A stretch of DNA of 64,000 bases, from positions 6,884,501 to 6,948,500 of the forward strand of contig OZ014412.1 in NCBI GenBank assembly GCA_963965975.1. The letters are read 5' to 3'. How positions within the stretch are numbered: the stretch's first letter is position 1; each line of letters opens with the position of its first letter. Position numbers and translations under genes: made by a program. This DNA is from Xestospongia bergquistia (taxonomy: Eukaryota; Porifera; Demospongiae; Haplosclerida; Petrosiidae). The notes under the pieces were generated by a model. It saw nothing but the letters and a program-made list of their open reading frames with translations. It made no database searches and was not told where the DNA came from. Positions 48,955 to 62,639 of this stretch are shown here, in pieces.

Positions 48955-51900
48955 TCATATTGACTCATAGACACTGGTAGCAGCAATATCTGTTGTTGAT
49001 AGTTGACACTCATCATATATCACTTTACTCTCATCAGTTAGTTTAGACTGATGAAGACTGTATGGCTCACAGACTTTCATTTCAATATCTTCATCAGGTC
49101 TATAGATAGACAATGTATGAATTAACACAAAGTAACAGAAATATGACAACTTACTGACTCTCTTTTTGCTGTTGATCTTTAGAAGAAGTGACAACTAGTC
49201 TGTATCAAACAAGATAGATCGTTATACATGTAGACATTTCTTACCGTCTGATATGTATAAATTGTAATACATTAGCAATAGAACAAGCTATCACTACAGA
49301 TAATAATATACCAACAAGTACACCCAGTCCAGTAATAGAACTAGTACAAGATATCAATATAAACATTAAATATTAGAGACAGTACCTTTTGCAACTTTCA
49401 GTACACAATGTAGGATCAGTTGTCAATGACTCAACTAAAGTTTGATTCGCAATAACTGTCCATGCTCCATAACCATTAACTGTATAACCACGTACACCAA
49501 ACAGATAACAAGTGTTAGCTACCAGATCCCTTATAGTCACATTTCTACTACTTGTATTAGTTTTAATCATTGGATTAAACTCATCATTAAGAGAACAACC
49601 ACAATTAGACTGACGAGTAGTGTACCCTATCTCATATGTGATAATTGGATATTCTACAGGAATATAACTAGGTACACTCCATGAGATAACAGCCCATGTA
49701 TTAGACATTAAACTGGTTAGTGTACTAACTGGACCAGGAACTATGTAGAAAGTATATTTATTACCTATAATAACTAATAACAGACTTACCAGTTCCAATT
49801 TGTACTTCAATAAGATCACTGAATGGACCTCTTCCAATAGAGTTTACACCAGCTACACTCACGTTATATACATTACCAAATACTAGATCATTCACAATGA
49901 TATATCTCTCAGTACTGGTGAGGTTGTATGTGATACTATTGTTACTAATAATCACAATATACTCAATGATTCTACCATTACGTAGATGACAATCAATATC
50001 TTCCCATATGATTTTGTTTGATATTAAATTTATTGAAAGAGCCATAATTGACTTTGGTGATCCAGATGGACCTATAACATTATACTATTAATATAAAATA
50101 TAATATATAATTAATATATGGAAACAAATCATGTATTAGCACATATATTTAAAACATGAAATGGTAAAATATAACTAATAAATATCTTTTACCTGAAGTG
50201 GGTTTTGTTTCGCCAAATATCAAAACTGGATTAGACTCTCCTAGTACATTACCAGCTCTCACTGTGATGGTATAGTTCATACCACTGGACAATTCTTTTA
50301 AAATATAACTGAAGATTGTATTTAACTGATATGGTATAACATAAACTGATGTCATATTTACTGATAACACAGGAGGACAGAATGGACTATAGGAGATGTT
50401 GTAATATGTCACATAGTTCCCATTTTTACTACTGGGACTAGTCCAGTTTACTGTAATAGTAGTTGTTGAGACATCAGTCACTGAGAGACTAGTTACTGGT
50501 GTAGGAACTAGACAATGTAATAAAGTCAGATTATTTTAATCCAAATATGAACTCACCATCAAATTTTAGCAATGTTTGTGTTCTATTAATTGAAGGAAGA
50601 TCTTTATATGAGTACACTCTGATGTTATAATATGTACTCAATGTTAGTCCATTGATTATAACTTCATGTTCTGTAGTAGATAATATCTTGTTGGTACCTA
50701 CTCCAGTAATAGAGTTAATGACAATTACATATCCATTAGTCTGTGATGACATAGTCCAGTTGACTTTAATACTAGTCTCATTTAAAATATATGCCATCAC
50801 ATTAGATGGAGGACCACTGGGAACTAGAATATGAAACCATTGTAAATAGAGTAACAAGTATTTTAGGTTCAAATGGACTATCAGTCACAGCTACAATTAA
50901 TAAATATCTGTAATATATATAATCTGTGAAGTTTTTATTTGCTACTTAAGTAAGCAGTAACTAATAAAAATAACAATATTTTGTTTATGCATATTAGAGT
51001 AGATAACAGAACAAAGTTATGAAAAGTCTGCAAATAGTTTATGAATTAGTATATGATATCAGATGAATAGCTATATACCTTGTAATATCACAGTATCACT
51101 GTACTTCACTCCTTTATACATTGCTATACAGGTAATATTAACTGATACTCCAAGTGGGTCAGAATATACCAGTAGTGTGTTGTTGTATATGAAGAGATCA
51201 GAATCAATTAATGTATACATTGAGTTGTACTTTATCACTCCATTCACTAACCAGTAAACATCAGTAGTAACATTGACAGTAGTTGTCATACAATTAATAT
51301 GATATTGAGTGTTTTGAAGTTTAGTAATAGATGAGATAAATGTCCAATTTACTGATAAAATAGCTAAAAATACAAAGCATAAATTAAAATAAACTTCTGT
51401 ACCATAAATACCTGAAAATAATGTCTGTACACTAGTTGTATCACTAGCTGGTCCCAGTATATCTTGATATGCTCTGACAGTGATGCTATAAGTTGTTGTT
51501 GGCATTAGTTCTTTCAATGTCATCACATTCTGACTACCTCCCTCTACCTGTTGTGTCACAGTGTGTGTGTCACTAGTGGCATTGACTACATATCCATCAG
51601 CATCAGATGGAACAGTTATCCATCTGATAGTGATTGTGGTAGATGTCTTGTTGACCAAAATAGGAGGAGAGGGAGTAAATCCCGGAGCTTATACAATTAT
51701 AAATAACTCAGGTAATTACAGTAATAGAAGTACTTACCAGTTACTGTAAGATAGCGATGTCTATGAATCTCACTAACTCTCTCAAAGCACAAATGCGTAT
51801 GATCACCATTATTGTTTGACTGACTAAATATTCCACTATTGATCTCCTCTGCATACCAAGTAACAGTAAGATTACGAACAATTGTATTATTAATACTATA

Positions 51901-52628
51901 AAGTGTTTGATTCTCAATACTACAACTGTATCCAAAGTGTGGTGATACACAATTAAATTTGTTATTTGTATTAATGTAATACCATCCAAAATTCTTTTCC
52001 AGTCCACTTAAAATACACTGTAGTGTGTATTGTTGTGGTAGAACTGTTATATTAGAAGGAAGTTCAACAATAATGAAGTTTAAGATTGCTACATGTTCTA
52101 AAGTAGAACAGTAACAAATGACAGTGAATACTAGTACAATACGAGAGATATAGCTTACTGAATATATTAACAGTGATCATGCTGGTAGTAGGATCAGAAC
52201 AACTACTAGGTAGACAACACTTGAATGTATTGTTATTATCATTTCCATCAGCCTCATTAAATGATATACCACCATTAGGTCTGTATAGACTGATACTAGC
52301 TGGATTATTAGTTTTGTCACAATAAAGAGGATTAGTATTACAACTAAGAGTGTTTCCATTAGGATCAACCCACTCTCCTCCAGACAAAGTAGTATTAGGT
52401 AATGCACACTTCAGAGGAGAATAGTTAGCATGATCTTTTGTGATGTATATATGATAAATATAGGAGCTATTGGGATAACAATCTCCATTGAACATCAGGT
52501 AGATACCTAGAATATTGTCAATATATGCTATAGTATTAATTAAGTCACTCACCTGAGTTTGGTGGACAGTTACTAATAACTTCATTGACACATAACAAGA
52601 TGATAGTAACCAGTAGTAGTATTGACAT
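48955..52628 (-). CDS. S4: intact Ig/FN3 receptor with ITIM-like tail and divergent Ig-b
   Basis: Twelve exons give an open frame of 949 aa: 52553-52628, 52159-52506, 51738-52097, 51412-51687, 51079-51363, 50557-50823, 50193-50507, 49790-50071, 49386-49740, 49245-49340 (TM), 49155-49199 and 48955-49099 (tail). The tail has EPYSL, VIYDEC and the final SVYESI. The Ig-b exon is of the second type (FGWYYI, NCVSPHFGYSC, TWYAEEINSG) otherwise found only in gene B, whereas the remaining exons follow the common type. Acceptors, donors and phases are all regular. The FN3-1/Ig-c intron is 48 nt and stop-free. Likely a surface recognition receptor; ligand unknown. Confidence 0.85.
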
Positions 52629-53274
52629 TGTCTTACTTAAAGCCTTTCTCTTTAATCTTCAGTGTATAGTCATTTTATATATATTAAAGGTGGGATGATT
52701 ACTACATTAAACAAGTAAACATAGATTTTATGAAATATGAATAACTGACTAAGTTATTGTAAACAACCAAAACTTATTATTATAAGTAATAATAACAATA
52801 ACCATGTTGACAATAAACACTACATTATTTACTCAACCAAACATTTACTTACAGTTTAATTCTTTAGCATAGTTTAATGTAGTGTTTGGACTAGATATGT
52901 GCTGTCAATAGTCAAGACTCAATTATCACAACTAACTATATCATATTGAAATTAGAATTCTGTAAATATAAACTGAAGAGTGCATGTTGTGCTGTTGTCT
53001 TTCACACTGTCAGTTTAACAATCACACATATATGTAGAAAGTTTGATGTAATGTAATAAATGACTACCATTTGGTATCAGGTTGATACCAATTCATGTAA
53101 TTAACATTTTCACAATTTTCGCAAATTAGTTAGTTATTTTGAAGTTGTTTCTTTGGTCCAACTAATGAAAAAGGTTATGATGTCTGTATATTTAAAACAC
53201 GAAATACCAAATATTGTTTAAATTTAACATAAGTGTAGAAACAGTATGAAAACAACTACAATTATTAATAACAT
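52629..53274. other. Upstream region of S4
   Basis: The family leader precedes the ATG. The remainder is spacer homologous to 47330-47994. No exon is recognised. Confidence 0.4.
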
Positions 53275-53975
53275 AGTCAGTTAATATGTATTATGCATTC
53301 ATATTAACTAATCGACACTGGTACCAGCAATATATGTTGTTGACAATTGAAAGTCATCATTAACTGATACTCCAAGTGGATCAAGATATATCAGTAGTGT
53401 GTCGTTGTATATGAGGAGATCAGAATCAATTAATGTATACATTGAGTTGTACTTCATCACTCCATTCACTAACCAGTAAACATTATTAGTAACATTGACA
53501 AGTTATGTGACAGCTAACAGAGTTTAGAAATCCAGTAATAGAAAATAATGAAGTCATTGATAATATACCAATAGCTGTGTGTAAGATATTGCAATAAACC
53601 ACAAAATTATCTGCTTTACCTGTAGTCAAATTAATTATAGTTTTTATGCTAACATTATTAACAGCAGGTCCTACTATATTTTAATAGGCTCTGACTGTGA
53701 TGTTATAATTTCTTTCTGGTATCAATGTCACTTAGTTCTTATTACCCCCCATCACCTTTTGTGTTACAGTGTGTGGCATTGACTACATATCCATCAGCAT
53801 GACATGGAACAGGTGTCCAAATAACAGTGATAGCAGTGACTGTCTTGTTAACCAGAATAGGAGGAAAAGGAATGAGAGGATTACATATACAACTTGTAGC
53901 TATAGTAGTAAAAATATTTACCAGTTAATGTAAGATAAAGATTTGTTATGACATTATCAACTTTTTGCTGTTGGC
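53275..53975 (-). pseudogene. Compact remnant, second copy
   Basis: Same order and lesions as 47995-48690: Ig-b end, broken FN3-1, TM-like segment, Ig-c piece and tail piece. It lies between S4 and S6. Confidence 0.65.
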
Positions 53976-54256
53976 TTTCACTTTATCAGTTGATAATAAT
54001 TGAATGAGAGTAGTATAATAAGTATCTATAGATTAGATGTAGGTTTGATTTAATTGGGTTTGATGTCAATTCATATAATTATCTTTTTACATTTTTTGAC
54101 AAATACATGATCTATTACCATTAGTTGTGCAAATGACACACACATCATGAAAATTAACTGAAACATACAAAATATCAATGTGAACTTAAAGTACAACAGA
54201 AACAACATGAAAAATACAATTATTGACAACGTAGACAGTCAATATGTAATATATAT

Positions 54257-57200
54257 TCAAATTGACTCATAGACACTGGTACCAGCAATATCTGTTGTTG
54301 ACAGTTGACACTCATCATATATCACTTTACTCTCATCAGTTGGTTTAGACTGATGAAGACTGTATGGCTCACAGACTTGCATTTCAATATCTTCATTAGG
54401 TCTATAGATAGATGGTGTATGAGTTAACTCAAGATAACAGTGTATGAATTAACATTACTTTATTTATTTAAATAACAGAATATGACAACTTACCCACTGT
54501 CTGTTTGCTGTTGATCTTTAGAAGAAGTAACAACTAGTCTGTATCAAACAAGATAGATCGTTATACATGTAGACTTTTCTTACCGTCTGTTATGTATAAA
54601 TTGTAAGACATTAGCAATAGAACAAACTATCACTACAGATAATAATATACCAACAAGTACACCCAGTCCAGTAATAGAACTAGTACATATCAATATAAAT
54701 ATCAAATATTAGAGACAGTACCTTTTGCAACTTTCAGTACACAATGTAGGATCTGTTGTCGATGACTCAACTAATGTTTGATTAGCAATAACTGTCCATG
54801 CTCCATAACCATTAACTGTATAACCACGTACACCAAACAGATAACAGGTGTTACCTATCAGATCACTTATAATCACATTTGTATTACTTGTATTAGTTTT
54901 AATCATTGGATTAAACTCATCATTAAGAGAACAACTACCATTAGATTGATGAGTAATGTACCCTATCTCATATGTGATAATGGAATAGTCTACAGGAATA
55001 TAACTAGGTACACTCCATGAGATAACAGCCCATGTAGTAGACATCAAACTGGATAGTGTACTAACTGGACCAGGAACTGAGTAGAAAATATAAATGTAAC
55101 TCACTATAACTGACAATGTACTTACCAGTTCCAATCTGTACTTCACTGGAATCACTGAATGGACCTCTTCCAATAGAGTTCACACCAGCTACACTCATGT
55201 TATATACATTACCAAATACTAGATCATTCACAATGACATATCTCTCAGTACTGGTCAGGTTGTATGTCATACAATTGTTACTAATGATCACAACATACTC
55301 AATAATTCTACCATTACGTAGATGACAATCAATATCTTCCCATATGATTTTGTTTGATATCAAATTTATTGAAAGAGCCATAATTGACTTTGGGGACCCA
55401 AATGGAACTATAGATTATATTATTCAAACAATATTAGTAATATATTTTACCTGACGTGGGTTTTGTTTCATTAAATATCATCACTGGATTAGACTCTCCT
55501 AATACATTACCAGCTCTCATTGTGATAATATAGTTCATACCACTGAGCAATTTACTTAAAACATAACTAAATGTTGTAATGGACTGATGAGAAGTAACAG
55601 AGACCAATGTCACATTCACAGGAAATAACTCATAGCAAAGTGGACTATAGGAGATGTTGTAATATGTTACATAGTTACCATCATTACTGTTGAGACTAGT
55701 CCAGTTTATTGTAATAGTAGTAGTTGAGACATTAGTCACTAATAGACTAGTTACTGGTATAGGAACTAAACAATGAAGTAAGATTATTTTTATCTAAATA
55801 TGAACTCACCATTAAACCTTAACAATGTTTGTGTACTATAAACTGAAGGAAGATCTTTATATGAGTACACACTGATGTTATAATATGTACTCAATGTTAG
55901 TCCATTGAATATAACTTCATCTTCTGTAGTAGATAATATCTTGTTAGTACCTACTCCAGTAGTAGAGTTAATGACAATGACATATCCATTAGTCTGTGAT
56001 GACATAGTCCAGTTAACTTTGATACTAGTCTCATTTAAAATATATGCCATCACATTAGATGGAGGACCACTAGGAACTAAAAGATAAAACCATTGTTAAT
56101 AGAGTATCATCTATTTTGAGTCCTAATCGACTATCAGTCACAGTTACAACTAATAAATATCTGTAATATAAATAATCTGTGAAGTTTATTGTTTGCTAAT
56201 TAAGAAAGAAGTAACTAATAAAACTAACAATGTTTTGTTTATGTATATTAGTTAAGATATTAGAATAAAATTATAAACAACATCTCCAATAGATACCTAT
56301 AATTAATATATATATGTAATATATTTAAAGTGAAGTGTATATCAGTTAAGATATCAGAACAAAGTTATGGAAAACCTACAAGTAGTTTATAAATGTGTGT
56401 AAGTAGTTTATAAGATAGTTTACAATATCAGATTAATAGCTATATAACTTGTAATATCACAGTGTCACTGTAGTTCACTCCTTTATACATTGCTATACAG
56501 GTAACATTAACTGATACTCCCAGTGGATCAGGATATACCAGTAGTGTGTTGTTGTATATGAGGAGATCAGAATCAATTAATGTATACATTGAGTTGTACT
56601 TCATCACTCCATTCACTAACCAGCAAACATCAGTAGTAACATTGACCGTAGTTGTGATACAATCAATATGATATTGAGTGTTTTGAAGTTTAGTAATTGA
56701 TGAGATAAATGTCCAATTTACTGATAAAATAACTAAAACACAAAGAAAAGATAAAATAAACTTCTGTACCATAAATACCTGAAAATAATGTCTGTACACT
56801 AGTTGTATTACTAGCAGGTCCCAGTATATCTTGATATGCTCTGACTGTGATGTTATAAGTTGTTGTTGGCATTAGTTCATTCAGTGTCATAACATTCTGA
56901 CTACCTCCCTTTACTTGTTGTGTCACAGTGTGTGTGTCACTAGTGGCATTGACTACATATCCATTAGCATCAGATGGAACAGGTGTCCAACTGACAGTGA
57001 TAGTGGTAGCTGTCTTGTTGACAAGAGTAGGAGGAGAGGGAATAAATCCTGGAGCTGAGAGAATTACAAATGACATCATGTAACTATAGTAGTACTTACC
57101 AGTTACTGTAAGATAACGATTTCTTATGACATTGTCAATATTTTCATAACACCTATATTTATGATCACCATTGTTGTTCAATTGACTAAATATTCCACTA

Positions 57201-57308
57201 TTGATCTTCTCACCATTCCATGTCATATTAATAGTACGAGATATTGTATTGTTATTATTGTAAATGATATGACTTTCATTAATACAACTGTATCCAATGG
57301 TTGGTAAT
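54257..57308 (-). pseudogene. S6: tyrosine-tail receptor lacking its 5' end
   Basis: Recognisable exons run from the second half of Ig-b (57100-57308) through FN3-1, Ig-c, FN3-2, FN3-3, FN3-4, FN3-5 (54722-55076), TM (54584-54679) and tail (54494-54538, 54257-54401; the stop follows SV.ESI-like codons). At 57308/57309 the Ig-b exon stops abruptly and sequence from a phosphatase juxtamembrane exon begins, so the signal peptide, Ig-a and half of Ig-b are missing. The donor after Ig-c reads AAGTTATAT where paralogs have AAGGTATAT, which would shift the frame. Either a real recombination product or an assembly junction. Confidence 0.7.
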
Positions 57309-59554
57309 GATCATCAACTGATATGGGAAAAGTAGGAGGGATCTGAGGATCAAAACTAATAGTGGGAGGAGGAGCGTGAACTGGAGAGGAGGGAATAGAT
57401 TATAATATATATGTTATACCACCATTTTGTAATTCATTACCAGTAGTATTAGTGAGTATAGGAAGGTCAGTAATTGCTGAATATTCTAACAATACAAACA
57501 ATATTACTTGTAATATATTAACATATTGTATACCTGGTTCAGGTAATGATATCTCAATATTAGCTTGTTGTTTTATATACTCATAACCATCTGTATTTGA
57601 TAAAGAGGAATGACTGGACATTTTCAATTTATTAACTACAGCATACTGTTGTTCTTCTAGTGAACATGAAACAATAACAATATTCTAATTAGGTCTACTG
57701 CACCTGTTTCTGTTTCAATTGTTTTCATTTCAGTTAGTATAAAGTTTTCATTATTATAAATTTGTTTTGACTTCCTGTTTAGTCTTCTGTGTCTGTTTTT
57801 AACCATACACACTTTTAATATATGTATGTATACTGATCTTACCTTACAACACATACTACAATTAATATCACTATTATTAGTAATATAGTCAAAACAATAG
57901 CACTAACAACTCCACTTGCTATACCTACAACTGAAAAATATATATGTGGTTAAACTTTACATTAATATATTTTAGGCCCTACTATAAATTAAACCTTATC
58001 TTACCTCCATTAGCAGCCACTGACTTTGGTTCTGTTGTTGATGGCAAAACTAATGTTTGATTTGCAGCAACTCTCCATACTCCATAACCATTAACAGTGT
58101 AACCACGTACACCAAACAGATAACAGGTGTTATTTATCAAATCACTTATAGTCAAATTTCTACTACTTAAATTAGTTTTAATCATTGGGTTAAACTCATC
58201 ATTAGGAGAACAACTACCATTAGACTGATGAGTAGTGTACCCTATCTCATATGTGATAATGGGATAGTCTATAGGAATATAACTAGGTACACTCCATGAA
58301 ATAACAGCCCATGTAGTAGACATCAAAATGGATAGTATACTGACTGGACCAGGAACTGAATAGAAAATATAAGTGTAATTCACTATAACTGACAATGTAC
58401 TTACTAGTTCCAATTTGTACTTCAACTGGATCACTGAATGGACCTCTTCCAATAGAATTAACACCAGCTACACTCATGTTATATAGATTACCAAATACTA
58501 AATCATATACAATGATATATCTCTCAGTACTAGTGAGGTTGTATGTGATACTATTGCTACTAATGATCACAATATACTCAATAATTCTACCATTATGTAG
58601 ATGACAATCAACATCTTCCCAAGTGATCTTGTTTACCATCAAATTCACTGAAACAGCCATAATTGACTTTGGGGATCCAAGTGGAACTATAAACATCTGT
58701 AATTTATCAACATTAATAGTAACATTTTACCTGAAGTGGGTTTGGTTTCATCAAATATTATCATCGGGCTAGATTCTCCTAGTACATTACCAGCTCTTAC
58801 CGTAATGATATAGTTCATACCACTAGACAATTCTCTTAATGTATAGCTGAATATTTTAGTGGACTGATGAGGACTAACAGAGACAAATGTTACATTAACT
58901 GATGTTAAAGGAGGACAAAATGGACTATAGGAGATGTTGTAGTATGTTATGTAGTTCCCTTCTTCACTATTAGGACTAGTCCAGTTTATTGTAATAGTAG
59001 TAGTTGAGATATTAGTCACTAATAGACTAATTACTGGTTTAGGAACTAAACAATGAAGTAAGGTTATTTTTATCTAAATATGAACTCACCATTAAACCTT
59101 AACAATGTTTGTGTACTATTAATTGTAGGAAGATATTTATATGAGTACACACTGATGTCATATGTACTCAATGTTAGTCCATTGATTATAACTTCATCTT
59201 CTGTAGTAGATAATATCTTGCTAGTACCTACTCCAGTAGTAGAGTTAATGACAATGACATATCCATTAGTCTGTGATGACATAGTCCAGTTGACTTTAAT
59301 ACTAGTCTCATTTAAAATATATGCCATCACATTAGATGGAGGACCACTAGGAACTAGAATATGAAACCATTGTTAATAGAACGTCATCTAATTTGGAGCC
59401 TTATAGACTACCAGTTGCAGCTACAACTAATAAATATCTGCAATATGTGTAATCTGTAAAGCTTGTTGCTTGTTGTTTGTTTCTTAAAAAAACACTAGCT
59501 AACAAAACTAACTATTTTTGTATATTTATATTAGTTATGATATCAGAAAAAAGT
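57309..59554. repeat. 2.25-kb block, apparently identical to 42678-44923
   Basis: This is the right-hand partner of the block in gene C. Its left edge falls inside exon sequence on both sides, with only GA shared at the junction. Confidence 0.85.
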
Positions 59555-61165
59555 TATCCAAAAACTACATGTACTATAGTAGCAGTATATATATGATATC
59601 AAATGAATAGCTATATACCTTGTAATATCACAGTGTCACTGTAGTTCACTCCTTTATACATTGCTATACAGGTAACATTAACTGATACTCCAAGTGGATC
59701 AGGATATACCAGTAGTGTGTTGTTGTATATGAGGAGATCAGAATTAATTAATGTATACATTGAGTTGTACATCATCACTCCATTCACTAACCAGTAAACA
59801 TCAGTAGTAACATTGACAGTAATTGTGATACAATCAATATGATATTGAGTGTTTTGAAGTTCAGTAATTGATGAGATAAATGTCCAATTTACTGATAAAA
59901 TAGCTAAAACACAAAGGAAAAATATAAAAAATTCTGTAGTATTAAATACCTGAAAATAATGTCTGTACACTAATTGTATTACTAGCAGGTCCCAGTATAT
60001 CTTGATATGCTCTGACTGTGATATTATAAGTTGTTCCTGGTATTAGTCCCTTCAGTGTCATAACATTCTGACTACCTCCCTTTACCTGTTGTGTCACTGT
60101 GTGTGTGTCACTAGTGGCATTAACTACATATCCATTAGCATCAGATGGAACAGATGTCCAACTGACAGTGATAGTGTTAGCTGTCTTGTTGACAAGAGTA
60201 GGAGGATAAGGAGTAAATCCTGGAGCTGAGAGAATTACAAATGACTTCATGTAACTATAGTAATACTTACCAGTTACTGTAAGAGATTGATTTCTTCTGA
60301 CATGGTCAACTTTTTCATAACACCTATATTTATGATCACCATTGTTGTTTGATTGACTAAATATTCCACTATTGATCTCCTCTCCATTCCATGTCATATT
60401 AATAGTACGAGATATTGTATTGTTATTATTGTAAATGATATGACTTTTATTAATACAACTGTATCCAATGCTTTGTAATGAACAATCAAATTCAATACTC
60501 TGACTATTATATACATAATACCATCTGAAATGTCTTTTAATTCCACTTAGAATACACTGAACTGTGTATTGTTGTGGTACAACTGTCATATCAGAAGGAA
60601 GTTTGACAACACTGTGTGATATGATCTGTACATGTACTACAGTAGATCAGATCAGTAACAAATGACAGTGTGTACTAGTACAATGAAATATAACTTACAA
60701 AATATATTAACAGTGATCATGTTGGTAGTAGGATCAGAACAATTAGTGGGTAGACAACACTTGTAGTAATTTTTATGTGGAACAGCTTCAGCAAATGTTA
60801 TACCACCATTAGGTCTGTATAGACTGATACTAGCTGGATTATTAGTTTTGTCACAATGAAGAGGATTAGTATTACAACTAAGAGTGTTTCCATTAGGATC
60901 AACCCACTCTCCTCCAGATAAAGCAATATTAGGTAATGCACACTTAAGAGGAGAATAGTTGGGTTCTCCTTTTGTGATGTAAATATGATTGATGTATGAA
61001 CCATTAGGATAACAATCTCCATTGAACATCAGATAGATACCTAGAACATTATCAATAAACATAGTACTATATATTATTAAGTCACATACCTGAGTTTGGT
61101 GGACAGTTACTAATAACTTCATTGACACATAACAAGATGATAGTAGCCACTAGTAGTGTTGACAT
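57400..61165 (-). CDS. D: PTP-less Ig/FN3 receptor, twin of gene C up to its stop
   Basis: Exons are 61090-61165 (signal peptide), 60699-61040 (Ig-a), 60271-60636 (Ig-b), 59950-60225 (FN3-1), 59619-59903 (Ig-c), 59090-59353, 58731-59045, 58405-58686 and 58005-58355 (FN3-2 to FN3-5), 57843-57924 (TM), 57704-57792, 57534-57656 and 57400-57485. The frame is open for 978 aa and ends at the same TAA as gene C. From FN3-2 on, the protein equals that of C; the first five exons differ by scattered substitutions. No PTP exons follow, because the sequence switches at 57309 into gene S6. The stop lies 91 bp before that switch, so the predicted protein is unaffected. Likely a membrane receptor with a cytoplasmic part of about 100 residues. 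Confidence 0.75.
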
Positions 61166-61695
61166 TGTCTTACTTAAAGCCTTTCTCTTTAATCTTCAGT
61201 GTATAGTCAACATTCTACATATATCAAAGATCGGATGTTTACTGTACTAAACAAGTAATTGTACATCTTATGAAATATGAATAACTATTATAAACTTGGT
61301 TAGTTATTATAAGTAAAAATAACAGTAACCATGTTGACAATAAACACTACATTATTTACTCAACCATACATTTAATTACAGAGTTGTTTAGCATAGTTTA
61401 ATGTAGTGTGAAATAAATCATGATGTCTGTATATTTGAAACATGAAAACATGAAATATAGCTTAAAATGTAACATAAGTGTAGAAACAGCATGAAAACAA
61501 TTGCAATTATTAACAACAATGGTCAATGAGATTGGGCAATGTACTTACCTAATGAGTCTATATAAAATTAAAGTAAATGTAAGCTTACAAATAATAAAGA
61601 TTTATTATACTATCTGTTATGTATAAATTATAAGATATTACAAGTTTACACTAAAGATAACAATATGACAACTTACTTTATCAAAGATGATACAT
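61166..61695. other. Upstream region of gene D
   Basis: Near copy of 46535-47064 with the same leader. No exon is seen. Confidence 0.4.
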
Positions 61696-61960
61696 CTATA
61701 TACATCCTCCTCTAAACAATGTAGTATTAGGTAATACACACTTCAGAGGAGAATAGTTAACATGGTCTTTTGTGATGTAAATATGATTGATGTATGAGCC
61801 ATCAGGATAACAACTTCCATTGAACATCAGATAGATACCTAGAATATTATCAATAAATGATATACTACTGATTAAGTCACATACCTGAGTTTGGTGGACA
61901 GTTACTAATAATTTCATTGACACATAACAAGATGATAGTAGCCAGTAATAGTACTGACAT
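61696..61960 (-). pseudogene. Two-exon mini-gene, second copy
   Basis: It encodes the same predicted ~73-aa product as 47065-47329 (ATG at 61960, stop at 61696), with the same signal peptide and truncated Ig-a. It lies 0.5 kb upstream of gene D in the same orientation. Confidence 0.55.
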
Positions 61961-62639
61961 TGTCATATTATTAACAGAGCCTTTCTCTTAAATCTTCAGT
62001 ATATATATCCAACATTCTATATATATTAAAGGTGGGATGCTTACTGCATTAAACAAGTAAACATAGATTTTATGAATAATGAATAACTGACTAAGTTATT
62101 GTAAAGAACCAAAACTTAATATTATAAGTAATAATAACAGTAACCATGTTGACAATAAACACTACATTATTTTTTCAACCAAACATTTACTTACAATTCT
62201 TTAGCATAGTTTAATGTAGTGTTTGGACTAGATATGTGCTGTCAATAGTCAAGACTCAATTATCACAACTAACTATATCATATTGAAAATTAGAATTCTG
62301 TAAATATAAACTGAAGAGTGCATGTTGTGCTGTTGTCTTTCACACTGTCAGTTTAAAAATTACACATATATGTACAAAGTTTGATGTAATGTAATAAATG
62401 ACTACCAATAGGTATCAGGTTTGATACCAATTCATGTAATTAGCATTTTCACAATTTTCTCAAATTAGTTAGTTATTTTGAAGTTGTTTCTTTGGTCCAA
62501 CTAATGAAAAAGGTTATGATGTCTGTATATTTAAAACATGGAATACCAAATATTGTTTAAATTTAACATAAGTGTAGAAACAGTATGAAAACAACTACAA
62601 TTATTAATAACATAGTCAGTTAATATGTATTATGCATTC
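61961..62639. other. Upstream region of the second mini-gene
   Basis: Matches 47330-47994; no exon is recognised. Confidence 0.4.
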
